From the NCBI RefSeq assembly GCF_020193575.1, contig NZ_JADYVD010000006.1:109709-173708 (forward strand): DNA of 64,000 nucleotides. The letters are read 5' to 3'. A program made the translations under genes and the position numbers. Source of the DNA: Ensifer sp. IC4062. Its GTDB lineage: Bacteria; Pseudomonadota; Alphaproteobacteria; Rhizobiales; Rhizobiaceae. Within the stretch, counting starts at the first letter, position 1; the number at the start of each line of letters is the position of its first letter. The notes beneath the pieces are model-generated. The model did no database searches, was not told the origin of the DNA, and was given only the letters and a program-made list of their open reading frames with translations. This document shows positions 41,639 through 56,117 of the stretch, piece after piece.

Positions 41639-42517
41639 ATGCTCTACGACATCAACTTGAAGATCACCTACGGCTACGAGGTCCCGGTCGCGGGCGGACG
41701 CCATGTTGTACGCGTGCTGCCGGCCTCGATCCCCGGTCGTCAACGGCTTGTCGTCGGCTCGATAAGCTGCCAGCCGACCCCCGGCGAACGGGTCGAAAGT
41801 GTGGATTTCTTCGCCAACCCGACCACATCCATCCTGTTCCGTTCGGTGCACGACAACCTCGCCATTCGCATGCAGGCTCGCGTCCAGGTGGAACCGCAGG
41901 CGCTCACCGCCGATCTTTCCCCGCCGCTTTCCGGTTTGCCGTCGCAGCTTGCCGCGTGCTGGTCGGTCGATGCGGAGTCTCCGCACCATTTCGTCGGGCC
42001 GAGCCCGCTCCTGCCGGACGCCCCGGAGATCGCGGCCTACGCACGCGCGATCACCGACGAGGGAATGACCGTGCGGCAGATCGGGACGGCGATCTGCGAG
42101 CGCGTTCACCGCGACTTCGTCTATGATACCGTGGCAACAACCGTGAGCACGACGGCCGCGGAGGCCTTCAAGCTCAAGCGCGGCGTCTGCCAGGACTTTG
42201 CGCATGTGATGATCGTCGCGCTTCGCAGCCTCGGCATCCCGGCGGGCTATGTAAGCGGATTTCTCAGAACCTTGCCGCCACCAGGCAAGGAACGGCTGGA
42301 GGGCGCTGACGCGATGCATGCCTGGGTTCGCTTCTGGTGTGGCACCGTGGGCGGCTGGATGGAACTCGACCCGACGAACAACATTCCGGCTGGCACGGAT
42401 CACATCGTCGTGGGCCACGGTCGTGACTATGGCGACGTCGCGCCCGTGATCGGCATACTCAAGAGCTATGGCAGCCATACGACTGAACAGGCCGTGGACG
42501 TCATTCCCGTCGGCTGA
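41639..42517 (+). CDS. Transglutaminase-like protein
   Basis: 292 residues. Bact_transglu_N domain (about 1-85) then a transglutaminase core with triad Cys184 (RGVCQDFAHV), His227 (DAMHAWVRF) and Asp244 (MELDPTNN). A papain-like fold that in bacteria usually works as a peptidase or amide-transferring enzyme. It is the third member of the amidoligase cluster and probably edits or matures the same product. No signal peptide, unlike secreted transglutaminase-like proteases. Gap to the previous gene is about 200 bases and filled with repeats, so it could have its own promoter. Confidence 0.88.
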   Translation: MLYDINLKITYGYEVPVAGGRHVVRVLPASIPGRQRLVVGSISCQPTPGERVESVDFFANPTTSILFRSVHDNLAIRMQARVQVEPQALTADLSPPLSGLPSQLAACWSVDAESPHHFVGPSPLLPDAPEIAAYARAITDEGMTVRQIGTAICERVHRDFVYDTVATTVSTTAAEAFKLKRGVCQDFAHVMIVALRSLGIPAGYVSGFLRTLPPPGKERLEGADAMHAWVRFWCGTVGGWMELDPTNNIPAGTDHIVVGHGRDYGDVAPVIGILKSYGSHTTEQAVDVIPVG

Positions 42518-42692
42518 CCCGAATTGGCACAACTGGGTTCCATTTCCGGACAACCAGCCGCGGGGAAAGCATATGTTAGCACGGATTTCTTCCGAAATTC
42601 ATTAAAATTCAAAGAATTACCTGAACGGTATTGTAATCTATCACCGCTAGTGTCCGCCCAAGCTTTGCAATGTATTGCGTGGGGTGGGGAAG

Positions 42693-43958
42693 ATGGAAAG
42701 ACGATCTCTGATGGGTCGATCCTTCGGCATGATGCTGAAGGACCGCGGCGGTAATTTCGGAATGATGACGGCGCTGGTGGCACCGCTGCTCCTGGCCGCG
42801 GGCGGTGTTTCCATCGACATGGCCAATATGCTGATGACGAAGAACCAACTGCAGGACGCCACCGATGCCGCTGCGCTCGCCGCGGCTTCCGCGCTGGTCT
42901 CCAACGAACAGCCCAACATCGAAGCCGCCAAGGCGATCGCGCGCAAATTCCTGAAGGCACAAATGGCAGCCTCGAGCTCGGCGGACACCCCCGCCGAAGG
43001 CGAGCAGCCGGGAACGGCAACCGCGCAGTCTGGGGACAGCGCAACGGCCGCTCCCGAGGCGCCGGATTGGGACGAGGTCAATACCTCGGAAGTGAACATC
43101 ATCGAGACGCCCAACGGCGTGAAGGGGAAGTCCTTCAAGGTTTCGATCGTCAACAAGCACCTGATCCAGTTCAACGCGATGACGCGCCTCCTGGGCACGG
43201 ATTCGATCGAGCTCGAAACCAGGGCAATCGCGGAAAGCGCAACGGAGAGCAAGAACGCGTTGTCCATGTATCTCGTTCTCGACCGTTCGGGATCGATGGC
43301 GTGGAAGACGAATACGATCGACACGACGAAGTCCAAGTGCCCGAACTATACGGAGGCTAACTGGGGCAGGTATCCGAACTTGGCGGCGACAAGCCCGTGC
43401 TACATCACCAAGATCAACGCACTGAAGACCGCAGCCGGCGACCTGTTCGCCCAGCTGATGCTCGCCGATCCGGAACAGATCTACGTTCGCACCGGGGCCA
43501 TCTCGTACAACGCGTCGCAGGACCCCGCTGGCAGCCTCGCCTGGGGAACGACGGGCGCGGCATCCTATGTCAATGCGCTGGTCGCGACCGGTGGGACGGC
43601 ATCCGGCAACGCCTTCAAAACCGCTTACAACAAGGTAATCGCCGCGACGGAAGATACGGCGCACAAGAACAAGAACGGTCAGGTTCCGACGAAATACATC
43701 GTCTTCATGACCGATGGCGAGAACAACTACGCCAACGACGACACCGTGACCAAGTACTGGTGCGATATCGCCAAAGCCAACAAGGTCCAGATCTACAGCG
43801 TCGCCTTCATGGCGCCCGACCGAGGCCAGGCACTCTTGAAATATTGCGCTTCCTCGGCCGCGCATTATTTCGAAGCCGAGGAAGCGGCCGACCTTGTTGC
43901 CGCCTTCAAGGCGATCGGCGAGCGGGCCTCCGCCATGGCGTCCCGCCTTACCGAATAG
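42693..43958 (+). CDS. TadG-like protein with Tad N-terminal segment and vWA domain
   Basis: 421 residues from the ATG at 42693 (GGGGAAG upstream); a TTG six codons earlier is possible. Residues 20-60 carry the Tad/TadE-type membrane anchor: GGNFGMMTALVAPLLLAAGG then SIDMANMLMTKNQLQDATDAAALAAA. A linker rich in Ala/Glu/Pro (about 85-115) follows. The vWA domain starts at about 190 with the metal-site motif LDRSGSMAW (DxSxS) and has MTDGENNY. Proteins of this kind are anchored in the inner membrane facing the periplasm and are linked to Flp/Tad pilus assembly or surface functions. No tad genes are nearby, so it is an orphan. It ends with a strong terminator before glgP. Confidence 0.88.
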   Translation: MERRSLMGRSFGMMLKDRGGNFGMMTALVAPLLLAAGGVSIDMANMLMTKNQLQDATDAAALAAASALVSNEQPNIEAAKAIARKFLKAQMAASSSADTPAEGEQPGTATAQSGDSATAAPEAPDWDEVNTSEVNIIETPNGVKGKSFKVSIVNKHLIQFNAMTRLLGTDSIELETRAIAESATESKNALSMYLVLDRSGSMAWKTNTIDTTKSKCPNYTEANWGRYPNLAATSPCYITKINALKTAAGDLFAQLMLADPEQIYVRTGAISYNASQDPAGSLAWGTTGAASYVNALVATGGTASGNAFKTAYNKVIAATEDTAHKNKNGQVPTKYIVFMTDGENNYANDDTVTKYWCDIAKANKVQIYSVAFMAPDRGQALLKYCASSAAHYFEAEEAADLVAAFKAIGERASAMASRLTE

Positions 43959-43981
43959 TCCGAGGCGAGACTACTCCTTAC

Positions 43982-44013
43982 ATGCCGTCCGGCTCGCCGG
44001 GCGGCATTTTTCT
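43982..44013 (+). terminator. Terminator after the TadG-like gene
   Basis: ATGCCGTCCGGC (43982-43993) pairs with GCCGGGCGGCAT (43996-44007), one G-T pair, then TTTTTCTTT. Confidence 0.9.
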
Positions 44014-44128
44014 TTATGCGCAAGTACATGTTGCAAGCGCTTCGGATCGATGCATAAATTGCCCCTAACTCCCGGTCGGCGCCGGCCCGCGGTCTCCCAC
44101 ACGCAAAAAGGGCAAACAGAAAAAGGTA

Positions 44129-46602
<2,474 letters not shown>

Positions 46603-46606
<4 letters not shown>

Positions 46607-48813
46607 CGGTTTCGCCCGGTAAGGACCCAGCGCCCGACCCGTCCGGTGTGCTGCCAGCGCCGGATATCGCGGCAATACTTTCCGGCACCCACGACAATCC
46701 GTTCGCCGTTCTCGGCGTTCATTCGGCTGGCAGGAACTATGTTGCCCGCTGCTTCATTCCCGGCGCCGAGGTCGTGACGGCTGAAACACTGTCCGGCAAG
46801 GAAATCGGCCCGCTCAACCGGCGCGATGACGCGGGGTTCTTCGAGGGCGTCGTGTCGCTGCGCAAGGAGCAGCCTATTCGTTATCGCGCCGTCAACAGCG
46901 GCGGTGAATGGATCGTCGTTGATCCCTACAGTTTTGGCCCCGTTCTCGGGCCGATGGACGACTATTATATCCGCGAAGGCTCGCATCTGCGGCTCTTCGA
47001 CAAGATGGGCGCTCATCCGATCTCGCACGACGGCGCAGAAGGCTTTCATTTTGCTGTCTGGGCCCCGAACGCGCGACGGGTGTCGGTGGTCGGCAGTTTC
47101 AACGACTGGGACGGACGCCGGCACGTCATGCGCCTGCGCGCCGACACGGGCATCTGGGAGATCTTCATTCCCGGCATCCCGGCGGGCGCGCCTTATAAAT
47201 ATGAAATCCTCGACAGCCAAGGGACGCTCCTGCCGCTGAAGGCGGACCCCTTCGCCCGCCGCTCGGAACTGCGCCCCGATACGGCTTCGATCACGACCGG
47301 CGAGATCGAGCAAGACTGGGAAGACGAGGCGCACCGGCGGCATTGGGCCGAAGTCGACCCGCGCCGCCAGCCGATCTCGATTTACGAGGTCCATGCCGGC
47401 TCGTGGCAGCGCCGCGACAATGGCGAGATGCTCTCCTGGGACGAATTGGCCGAACGGCTGATCCCCTATTGCGTCGACATGGGCTTCACCCATATCGAGT
47501 TCCTGCCGATCTCGGAGTTTCCCTATGACCCGTCATGGGGCTACCAGACGACCGGCCTCTATGCGCCGACGGCGCGCTTTGGCGAGCCGGAGGGCTTCGC
47601 CCGCTTCGTCAACGGCTGCCATAAGGTCGGCATCGGCGTCATCCTCGATTGGGTGCCGGCGCATTTTCCGACCGACGAGCATGGCTTGCGGTGGTTCGAC
47701 GGCACCGCGCTTTACGAGCATGCGGACCCACGCCAGGGTTTTCACCCCGACTGGAACACGGCGATCTATAATTTTGGCCGCCAGGAGGTTCTCGCCTATC
47801 TCGTCAACAACGCGCTCTACTGGGCGGAGAAGTTCCACGTCGACGGTCTGCGCGTCGACGCGGTCGCCTCGATGCTCTATCTCGACTATTCGCGCAGCTA
47901 CGGCGAATGGGTGCCGAACGAATATGGGGGCAACGAAAATCTCGAGGCCGTACGCTTTCTCCAGACGATGAACACCCGCCTCTACGGCATTCACCAAGGC
48001 GTGCTGACGATTGCCGAGGAATCGACCTCCTGGCCGAAGGTCTCGCATCCGGTCCACGATGGCGGGCTGGGCTTCGGCTTCAAGTGGAACATGGGCTTCA
48101 TGCACGACACGCTGCAATACCTTGCCCGCGAACCCGTGCATCGCAAGTTCCACCACAACGACATGACCTTCGGCCTCATCTACGCCTTCAGCGAGAATTT
48201 CGTGCTGCCGCTGTCCCATGACGAGGTCGTGCACGGCAAGGGTTCGCTGGTTGCCAAGATGGCCGGCGACGACTGGCAGAAGTTCGCCAATCTCAGGGCC
48301 TATTACGCCTTCATGTGGGGCTATCCCGGCAAGAAGCTCCTCTTCATGGGCCAGGAATTCGCCCAGTGGCGCGAATGGTCAGAGGACCGCGCGCTCGATT
48401 GGAACCTGCTCGAATACAATCTGCACGAGGGAATGCGACGCCTGATACGCGACCTGAACGGCACTTACCGCTCGAAAGCGGCGCTGCATGCGCGCGACTG
48501 CGAGGGGGAAGGCTTCGAGTGGCTGATCGCGGATGACCGGGACAATTCGGTTTTCGCCTGGCTCAGGAAGGCTCCGGAACAAAAGCTCGTCGCGGTCGTC
48601 ACCAATTTCACCCCGGTCTATCGGGAGCATTACGACATACCGCTTCCGGTCGCGGGGCGCTGGAAGGAAATCCTCAATACCGACGCGGAAATCTATGGAG
48701 GGACTGGCAAGGGCAACGGCGGCGCCGTCTATGCCCAGAAGAGATCGAACGGAGAGACAATAGCCACGATCACGCTGCCGCCTCTGGCGACGCTGATGCT
48801 GGAGCAGGATTAG
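46603..48813 (+). CDS. glgB: 1,4-alpha-glucan branching enzyme
   Basis: 736 residues. Makes the alpha-1,6 branches of glycogen. There are two N-terminal beta domains (the second, about 130-230, a CBM48 with [19 protein letters not shown]). Then comes the GH13 barrel with EVHAGSWQR, the nucleophile region [16 protein letters not shown], the acid Glu in IAEESTSWP and [13 protein letters not shown], and last the C-terminal beta domain. The 4-base overlap with glgP shows translational coupling. Length and N1-N2 arrangement are those of the longer GlgB type. Confidence 0.97.
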
Positions 48814-48925
48814 CGCCCATCCCGACCGGGATTGCCCGACGGGGCGGGAGAGGAGAAATCATGTGGGCCGCGAGGCGTCGCAGATGCCGCCAAGCAGTCC
48901 TCGAACTGATCTTGGGGAGGACAAA

Positions 48926-50188
48926 TTGGTGGAAAAACGTACGCAACCTCTGGCCCGCGATGCCATGGCCTATGTTCTCGCCGGTGGCCGCGGCAGCAGG
49001 CTGAAGGAACTGACCGACCGGCGCGCGAAACCCGCCGTCTATTTCGGCGGCAAGGCACGCATCATCGATTTCGCGCTTTCGAACGCGCTGAATTCCGGTA
49101 TCCGTCGCATCGGCGTCGCCACCCAGTACAAGGCCCACTCGCTGATCCGGCACCTGCAGCGCGGCTGGAACTTCTTCCGCCCGGAGCGCAACGAGAGCTT
49201 CGACATCCTGCCCGCCAGCCAGCGCGTCTCCGAAACGCAATGGTACGAAGGCACCGCCGACGCGGTCTACCAGAACATCGACATCATCGAGGACCATGGC
49301 GTCGAATACATGGTGATTCTCGCGGGCGACCACGTCTACAAGATGGACTACGAGTTGATGCTGCAGCAGCACGTCGATTCCGGCGCGGACGTGACGATCG
49401 GCTGCCTGGAAGTGCCGCGCATGGAAGCCACCGCTTTCGGCGTCATGCATGTCGACAAAGCGGACCGCATCATCGCCTTCGTCGAGAAGCCGGCCGATCC
49501 GCCAGGTATTCCGGACAACCCGGACCTGGCGCTTGCCTCCATGGGCATCTACGTTTTTCACACCAAGTTCCTGATGGACATGCTGCGCCGGGATGCCGCC
49601 GATCCGAAATCGAGTCGCGACTTCGGCAAGGACATCATCCCCTATATCGTCGAACACGGTAAAGCGGTCGCCCATCGCTTCACCCGCTCCTGCGTGCGCT
49701 CGGATTTCGAGCGCGAAGCCTATTGGCGCGACGTCGGCACCATCGACGCCTACTGGCAGGCCAATATCGACCTAACCCACGTGACGCCAGAGCTGGACAT
49801 CTATGACAGCACCTGGCCGATCTGGACCTTCGCCGAAATCAAGCCGCCGGCGAAATTCGTTCATGACGACGAAAACCGCCGCGGGTCGGCGACCTCCTCG
49901 CTCATCTCGGGCGACTGCATCATCTCGGGTGCCGCACTCAACAGGAGCCTGCTGTTCACGGGCGTTCGGGTCAATTCATACTCCAGACTCGAAAATGCCG
50001 TAGTTCTCCCCGACGTGGCGATCGGGCGGCATTCGATTCTGCGCAACGTGGTCATCGACAGCCGGGTCGTCATTCCCGAGGGCCTGGTCGTCGGCGATGA
50101 TCCGGAGCTCGACGCCAAGCGCTTCCGCCGCACCGAAAACGGCGTTTGCCTGATCACCCAATCGATGATCGACCAGTTGGGAATGTAG
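48926..50188 (+). CDS. glgC: Glucose-1-phosphate adenylyltransferase (ADP-glucose pyrophosphorylase)
   Basis: 420 residues if translation starts at the TTG at 48926, giving [21 protein letters not shown], the N-terminus and length I recall for rhizobial GlgC; GGGGAGG lies 5 bases upstream. The GTG at 48929 is an alternative, and the open frame back to 48863 is not conserved. It makes ADP-glucose, the regulated committed step of glycogen synthesis. Motifs: [24 protein letters not shown] (in part: [11 protein letters not shown]), [24 protein letters not shown] and FVEKPADPP, plus a C-terminal beta-helix. Alphaproteobacterial enzymes are activated by fructose-6-phosphate and pyruvate. The weak start codon may limit its level. 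Confidence 0.96.
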   Translation: MVEKRTQPLARDAMAYVLAGGRGSRLKELTDRRAKPAVYFGGKARIIDFALSNALNSGIRRIGVATQYKAHSLIRHLQRGWNFFRPERNESFDILPASQRVSETQWYEGTADAVYQNIDIIEDHGVEYMVILAGDHVYKMDYELMLQQHVDSGADVTIGCLEVPRMEATAFGVMHVDKADRIIAFVEKPADPPGIPDNPDLALASMGIYVFHTKFLMDMLRRDAADPKSSRDFGKDIIPYIVEHGKAVAHRFTRSCVRSDFEREAYWRDVGTIDAYWQANIDLTHVTPELDIYDSTWPIWTFAEIKPPAKFVHDDENRRGSATSSLISGDCIISGAALNRSLLFTGVRVNSYSRLENAVVLPDVAIGRHSILRNVVIDSRVVIPEGLVVGDDPELDAKRFRRTENGVCLITQSMIDQLGM

Positions 50189-50194
50189 GTCTGC

Positions 50195-53274
<3,080 letters not shown>

Positions 53275-53313
53275 GGTGTTACAGTTTCGGGCGACGCCCT
53301 GCCGCTCAGCTAC

Positions 53314-53471
53314 CCCTCTGGCCTGCCGGCCATCTCCCCCACAAGGGAGATTGGACGTAGCCCGCTAAGTAACCCTGATAAGAGGCTCCGCAATCAAGCG
53401 TTCCTGTTGGAGGATGGGATTGCAGCGAGTCGAGCTCCCCCTTGTGGGGGAGATGCCCGGCCGGCAGAGGG
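53314..53471. repeat. 158-bp mosaic element with long inverted ends between pgm and glgX
   Basis: Left end 53314-53347 (CCCTCTGGCCTGCCGGCC...CACAAGGG) is an imperfect inverted copy of the right end 53439-53471 (CCCTTGTGGGGGAG...GGCAGAGGG). They enclose about 90 bases of non-coding sequence. The layout resembles the rhizobial intergenic mosaic elements (RIME-like). It splits glgX from the tight glgP-pgm block and may form a large RNA structure. Confidence 0.75.
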
Positions 53472-53521
53472 GATGCCGAGAACACTAACTTGAACAGCAA
53501 TACCAATAGAGGCACGCCTTC

Positions 53522-55486
53522 ATGCCGACGATCGGATTTCCACCCCTCGGCGTGACACGCACGCCAGACGGAACGCGCTTTGCCGTCTGGTCGCGTCATG
53601 CCGCCCGCGTCGACCTCTGCCTGTTCGACGAGAGCGGCGACAGGGAGCTCCGTCGCCTGCCGATGCTACGCGAGGGCGACGTCCACAGCCTGACGCTTTC
53701 CGATGCGCCTATCGGCACCCGCTATGGCTTGCGGGCCGACGGCATCTACTCGCCCGATCATGGGCTCTGGTTCGATCCTTCGAAGCTTTTGGTCGATCCG
53801 TACGCCATCGAGCTCGATCGTCCCTTTCGACATGACCCTCGCCTGACGATCTTCGGTGAAGAGACAGCAGATCTGGTCCCGAAAGCGATCGTGACCGAAA
53901 CAAAATTGGTGGAGGTGAGGCCGCCGCTTTTTCAGCCTGGCGGATTGATCTACGAGGTGGCTGTCAAGCCGTTCACCATTCTGCATCCGGATATTCCCGA
54001 GAAGAAACGCGGCACTGTCGCCGCCCTGGCGGAACCGGTGATCATTGACCACCTGGAGCGCCTTGGCGTCTCAGCCATCGAACTGATGCCGATCGTTGCC
54101 TGGATCGATGAGCGGCACCTGCCGTCGCTCGGCCTTCATAACGGCTGGGGCTACAACCCGATCGCCCCCATGGCGCTCGATCCGCGGCTCGTGCCCGGCG
54201 GCATCAAGGAACTGCGCAACGCCGTCGAGACGCTGCACGAGGCCGGCATCGGCGTCATCCTCGATCTCGTCTTCAACCATTCCGGCGAGAGCGACCGCCT
54301 TGGCACGACGCTTTCCATGCGCGGGCTCGACAATCTCACCTATTACCGGCACGTGACCGACCAGCCCGGGGAACTCATCAACGACACCGGCTGTGGCAAT
54401 ACGATCGCCTGCGACCATCCGGTGGTACGGCACCTGATCCTCGACAGCTTGCGCCATTTCGTGCTTGCCGCTGGCGTCGACGGCTTCCGCTTCGACCTCG
54501 CGTCCATCCTCGGGCGTGATATGAGCGGCTTCCACCGCGACGCCGCGCTCTTTACGGCCATCGCCTCGGATCCGGTGCTTCGCGACCGCATTCTCATCGC
54601 CGAACCCTGGGATACCGGGCCCGGCGGCTACCAGCTCGGCAATTTCCCCGAACCCTTCCTCGAGTGGAACGATCGCGCGCGGGACGACATTCGCCGCTAT
54701 TGGCGGGGCGACCGGCATGCGATCGGCGCGCTCGCGACCGCACTCGCCGGCTCCTCCGATACGTTCTCGCGGGGGGGCGAGACGGCGACGCGCAGCGTCA
54801 ACTTCATCGCCGCGCATGACGGCTTCACGCTGACGGATCTCGCCTCCTATGCGCGCAAGCACAACGAAGCGAACGGCGAAGACAACCACGACGGCCACAA
54901 CGAGAACTATTCGTGGAACAATGGCGCCGAAGGACCTATTGACGATCCGGAAATCCAGGCTGCGAGACAATCCGACGCCAAGGCGCTGATCGGCACGCTT
55001 TTCGCTTCGCGCGGAACGATCATGCTCACCGCCGGCGACGAAGGCGGGCGCAGCCAGGGCGGCAACAACAACGCCTACGCCCAGGACAACGGCCTTACCT
55101 GGATCGATTGGACGAAGCTCGACCCAAGGCTCATCGACCATACCGCCGCTCTCTCCGCGATGCGGCGGCGTTTCGATGTCTTCGCGGAGACGCGCTTCTT
55201 CACCGGCAAGGGCGACATCACCTGGCTGCGTCTCGACGGCCATCCCTTGACGGTCGAGGATTGGGAACATCCGGCGACCGATAATCTCGTCATTCTGCTT
55301 GCGACCAAGGACCGGGAACAGCGACGAGCGACACGGCTTGCCGTGGTCATCAACCGCGGTCATGCGCCGCATCCCTTTCAGCTTCCGGCAAGCCTCGACG
55401 GCGAGTGGCGCGACGCTCTTTCCGAGACGCCGGCACCTCCGTTCGTCGCCCCCCGCTCGGTCAGCTTCTTCGTCGAGGTTTTCTGA
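53522..55486 (+). CDS. glgX: Glycogen debranching enzyme
   Basis: 654 residues. Isoamylase-type GH13 enzyme that cuts the alpha-1,6 bonds of limit dextrin left by GlgP. N-terminal CBM48 (about 5-95), then the barrel with GWGYNPIAPMALDPR, VFNHSGESD, the nucleophile motif VDGFRFDLASILGRD, the acid Glu in IAEPWDTGPGGYQ and NFIAAHDGFTLTDL. Separated from pgm by 247 bases holding a mosaic repeat, so it may be expressed partly on its own. A start at 53522 with AGAGG upstream begins the conserved N-terminus. Confidence 0.96.
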   Translation: MPTIGFPPLGVTRTPDGTRFAVWSRHAARVDLCLFDESGDRELRRLPMLREGDVHSLTLSDAPIGTRYGLRADGIYSPDHGLWFDPSKLLVDPYAIELDRPFRHDPRLTIFGEETADLVPKAIVTETKLVEVRPPLFQPGGLIYEVAVKPFTILHPDIPEKKRGTVAALAEPVIIDHLERLGVSAIELMPIVAWIDERHLPSLGLHNGWGYNPIAPMALDPRLVPGGIKELRNAVETLHEAGIGVILDLVFNHSGESDRLGTTLSMRGLDNLTYYRHVTDQPGELINDTGCGNTIACDHPVVRHLILDSLRHFVLAAGVDGFRFDLASILGRDMSGFHRDAALFTAIASDPVLRDRILIAEPWDTGPGGYQLGNFPEPFLEWNDRARDDIRRYWRGDRHAIGALATALAGSSDTFSRGGETATRSVNFIAAHDGFTLTDLASYARKHNEANGEDNHDGHNENYSWNNGAEGPIDDPEIQAARQSDAKALIGTLFASRGTIMLTAGDEGGRSQGGNNNAYAQDNGLTWIDWTKLDPRLIDHTAALSAMRRRFDVFAETRFFTGKGDITWLRLDGHPLTVEDWEHPATDNLVILLATKDREQRRATRLAVVINRGHAPHPFQLPASLDGEWRDALSETPAPPFVAPRSVSFFVEVF

Positions 55487-55628
55487 GTTTTTACGACTAC
55501 TTGCTAGGGTTGCCCCTGCCAGCCTATAGATCGGTTGGGGGACCCGTGTAACGGATGAGGAAAAGCGTGAGGGGTCTTTTTCCGCCCGCATTCCGCTCTA
55601 GTCTTTTAAAGGCGATCAGGACAATCAA

Positions 55629-56117
55629 ATGCCGCAGGAAATTTCACTTTCAGAGGTCAAGGGTCTGATCGGCAAGGAGCTCGGCGTCTCCGACTGGATC
55701 ACCGTGACGCAGAGGACTATCGACAGTTTTGCCGAGGCAACGGGCGACTTCCAGTTCATCCACACCGATCCGGTGCGCGCGGCAGCCGAAACGCCCTTCG
55801 GAGGCACGATCGCCCATGGCTTCCTGTCGCTCTCGCTGCTTTCGGCGATGAACTACAATTGCCTGCCCAAGATCCGCGAGCAGACGATGGGCATCAATTA
55901 CGGCTTCGACAAGGTTCGCTTCATCGCCCCAGTAAGGAGCGACGCCAAGGTGCGCGGCCGGTTCACTATGGCAGACGCCCGTTTTCGCGGCGCCGGCATG
56001 CTGATGATCACCTATGACGTAACCGTCGAGATCGAGGGCGAGCGCAAGCCCGCCCTGACGGCGACATGGCAGACGATCATCCAGTTCGACCCGAAGGATC
56101 GGCCGGCAGATGCCTGA
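55629..56117 (+). CDS. MaoC-like (NodN-type) dehydratase family protein
   Basis: 162 residues, hot-dog fold. The hydratase motif is present: FAEATGDFQFIHTDPVRAA (about 36-54) with the D-x-x-x-x-H pair, then FGGTIAHGFLSLSLLSAM. Relatives hydrate trans-2-enoyl-CoA; rhizobial homologues include NodN-like proteins of unclear use. Its actual substrate is not known. The stop overlaps the DUF2332 gene start by 8 bases, so the two are co-translated. Confidence 0.87.
   Translation: MPQEISLSEVKGLIGKELGVSDWITVTQRTIDSFAEATGDFQFIHTDPVRAAAETPFGGTIAHGFLSLSLLSAMNYNCLPKIREQTMGINYGFDKVRFIAPVRSDAKVRGRFTMADARFRGAGMLMITYDVTVEIEGERKPALTATWQTIIQFDPKDRPADA

Noticed and set aside
53306..53599. Minus-strand frame of 97 codons across the mosaic repeat
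   Set aside because: Composed of repeat arms and glgX antisense; no ribosome site or family.
55541..55581. GACCC...GGGTCTTTTT as terminator of glgX
   Set aside because: Only five pairs around a 26-base loop; too weak to annotate.
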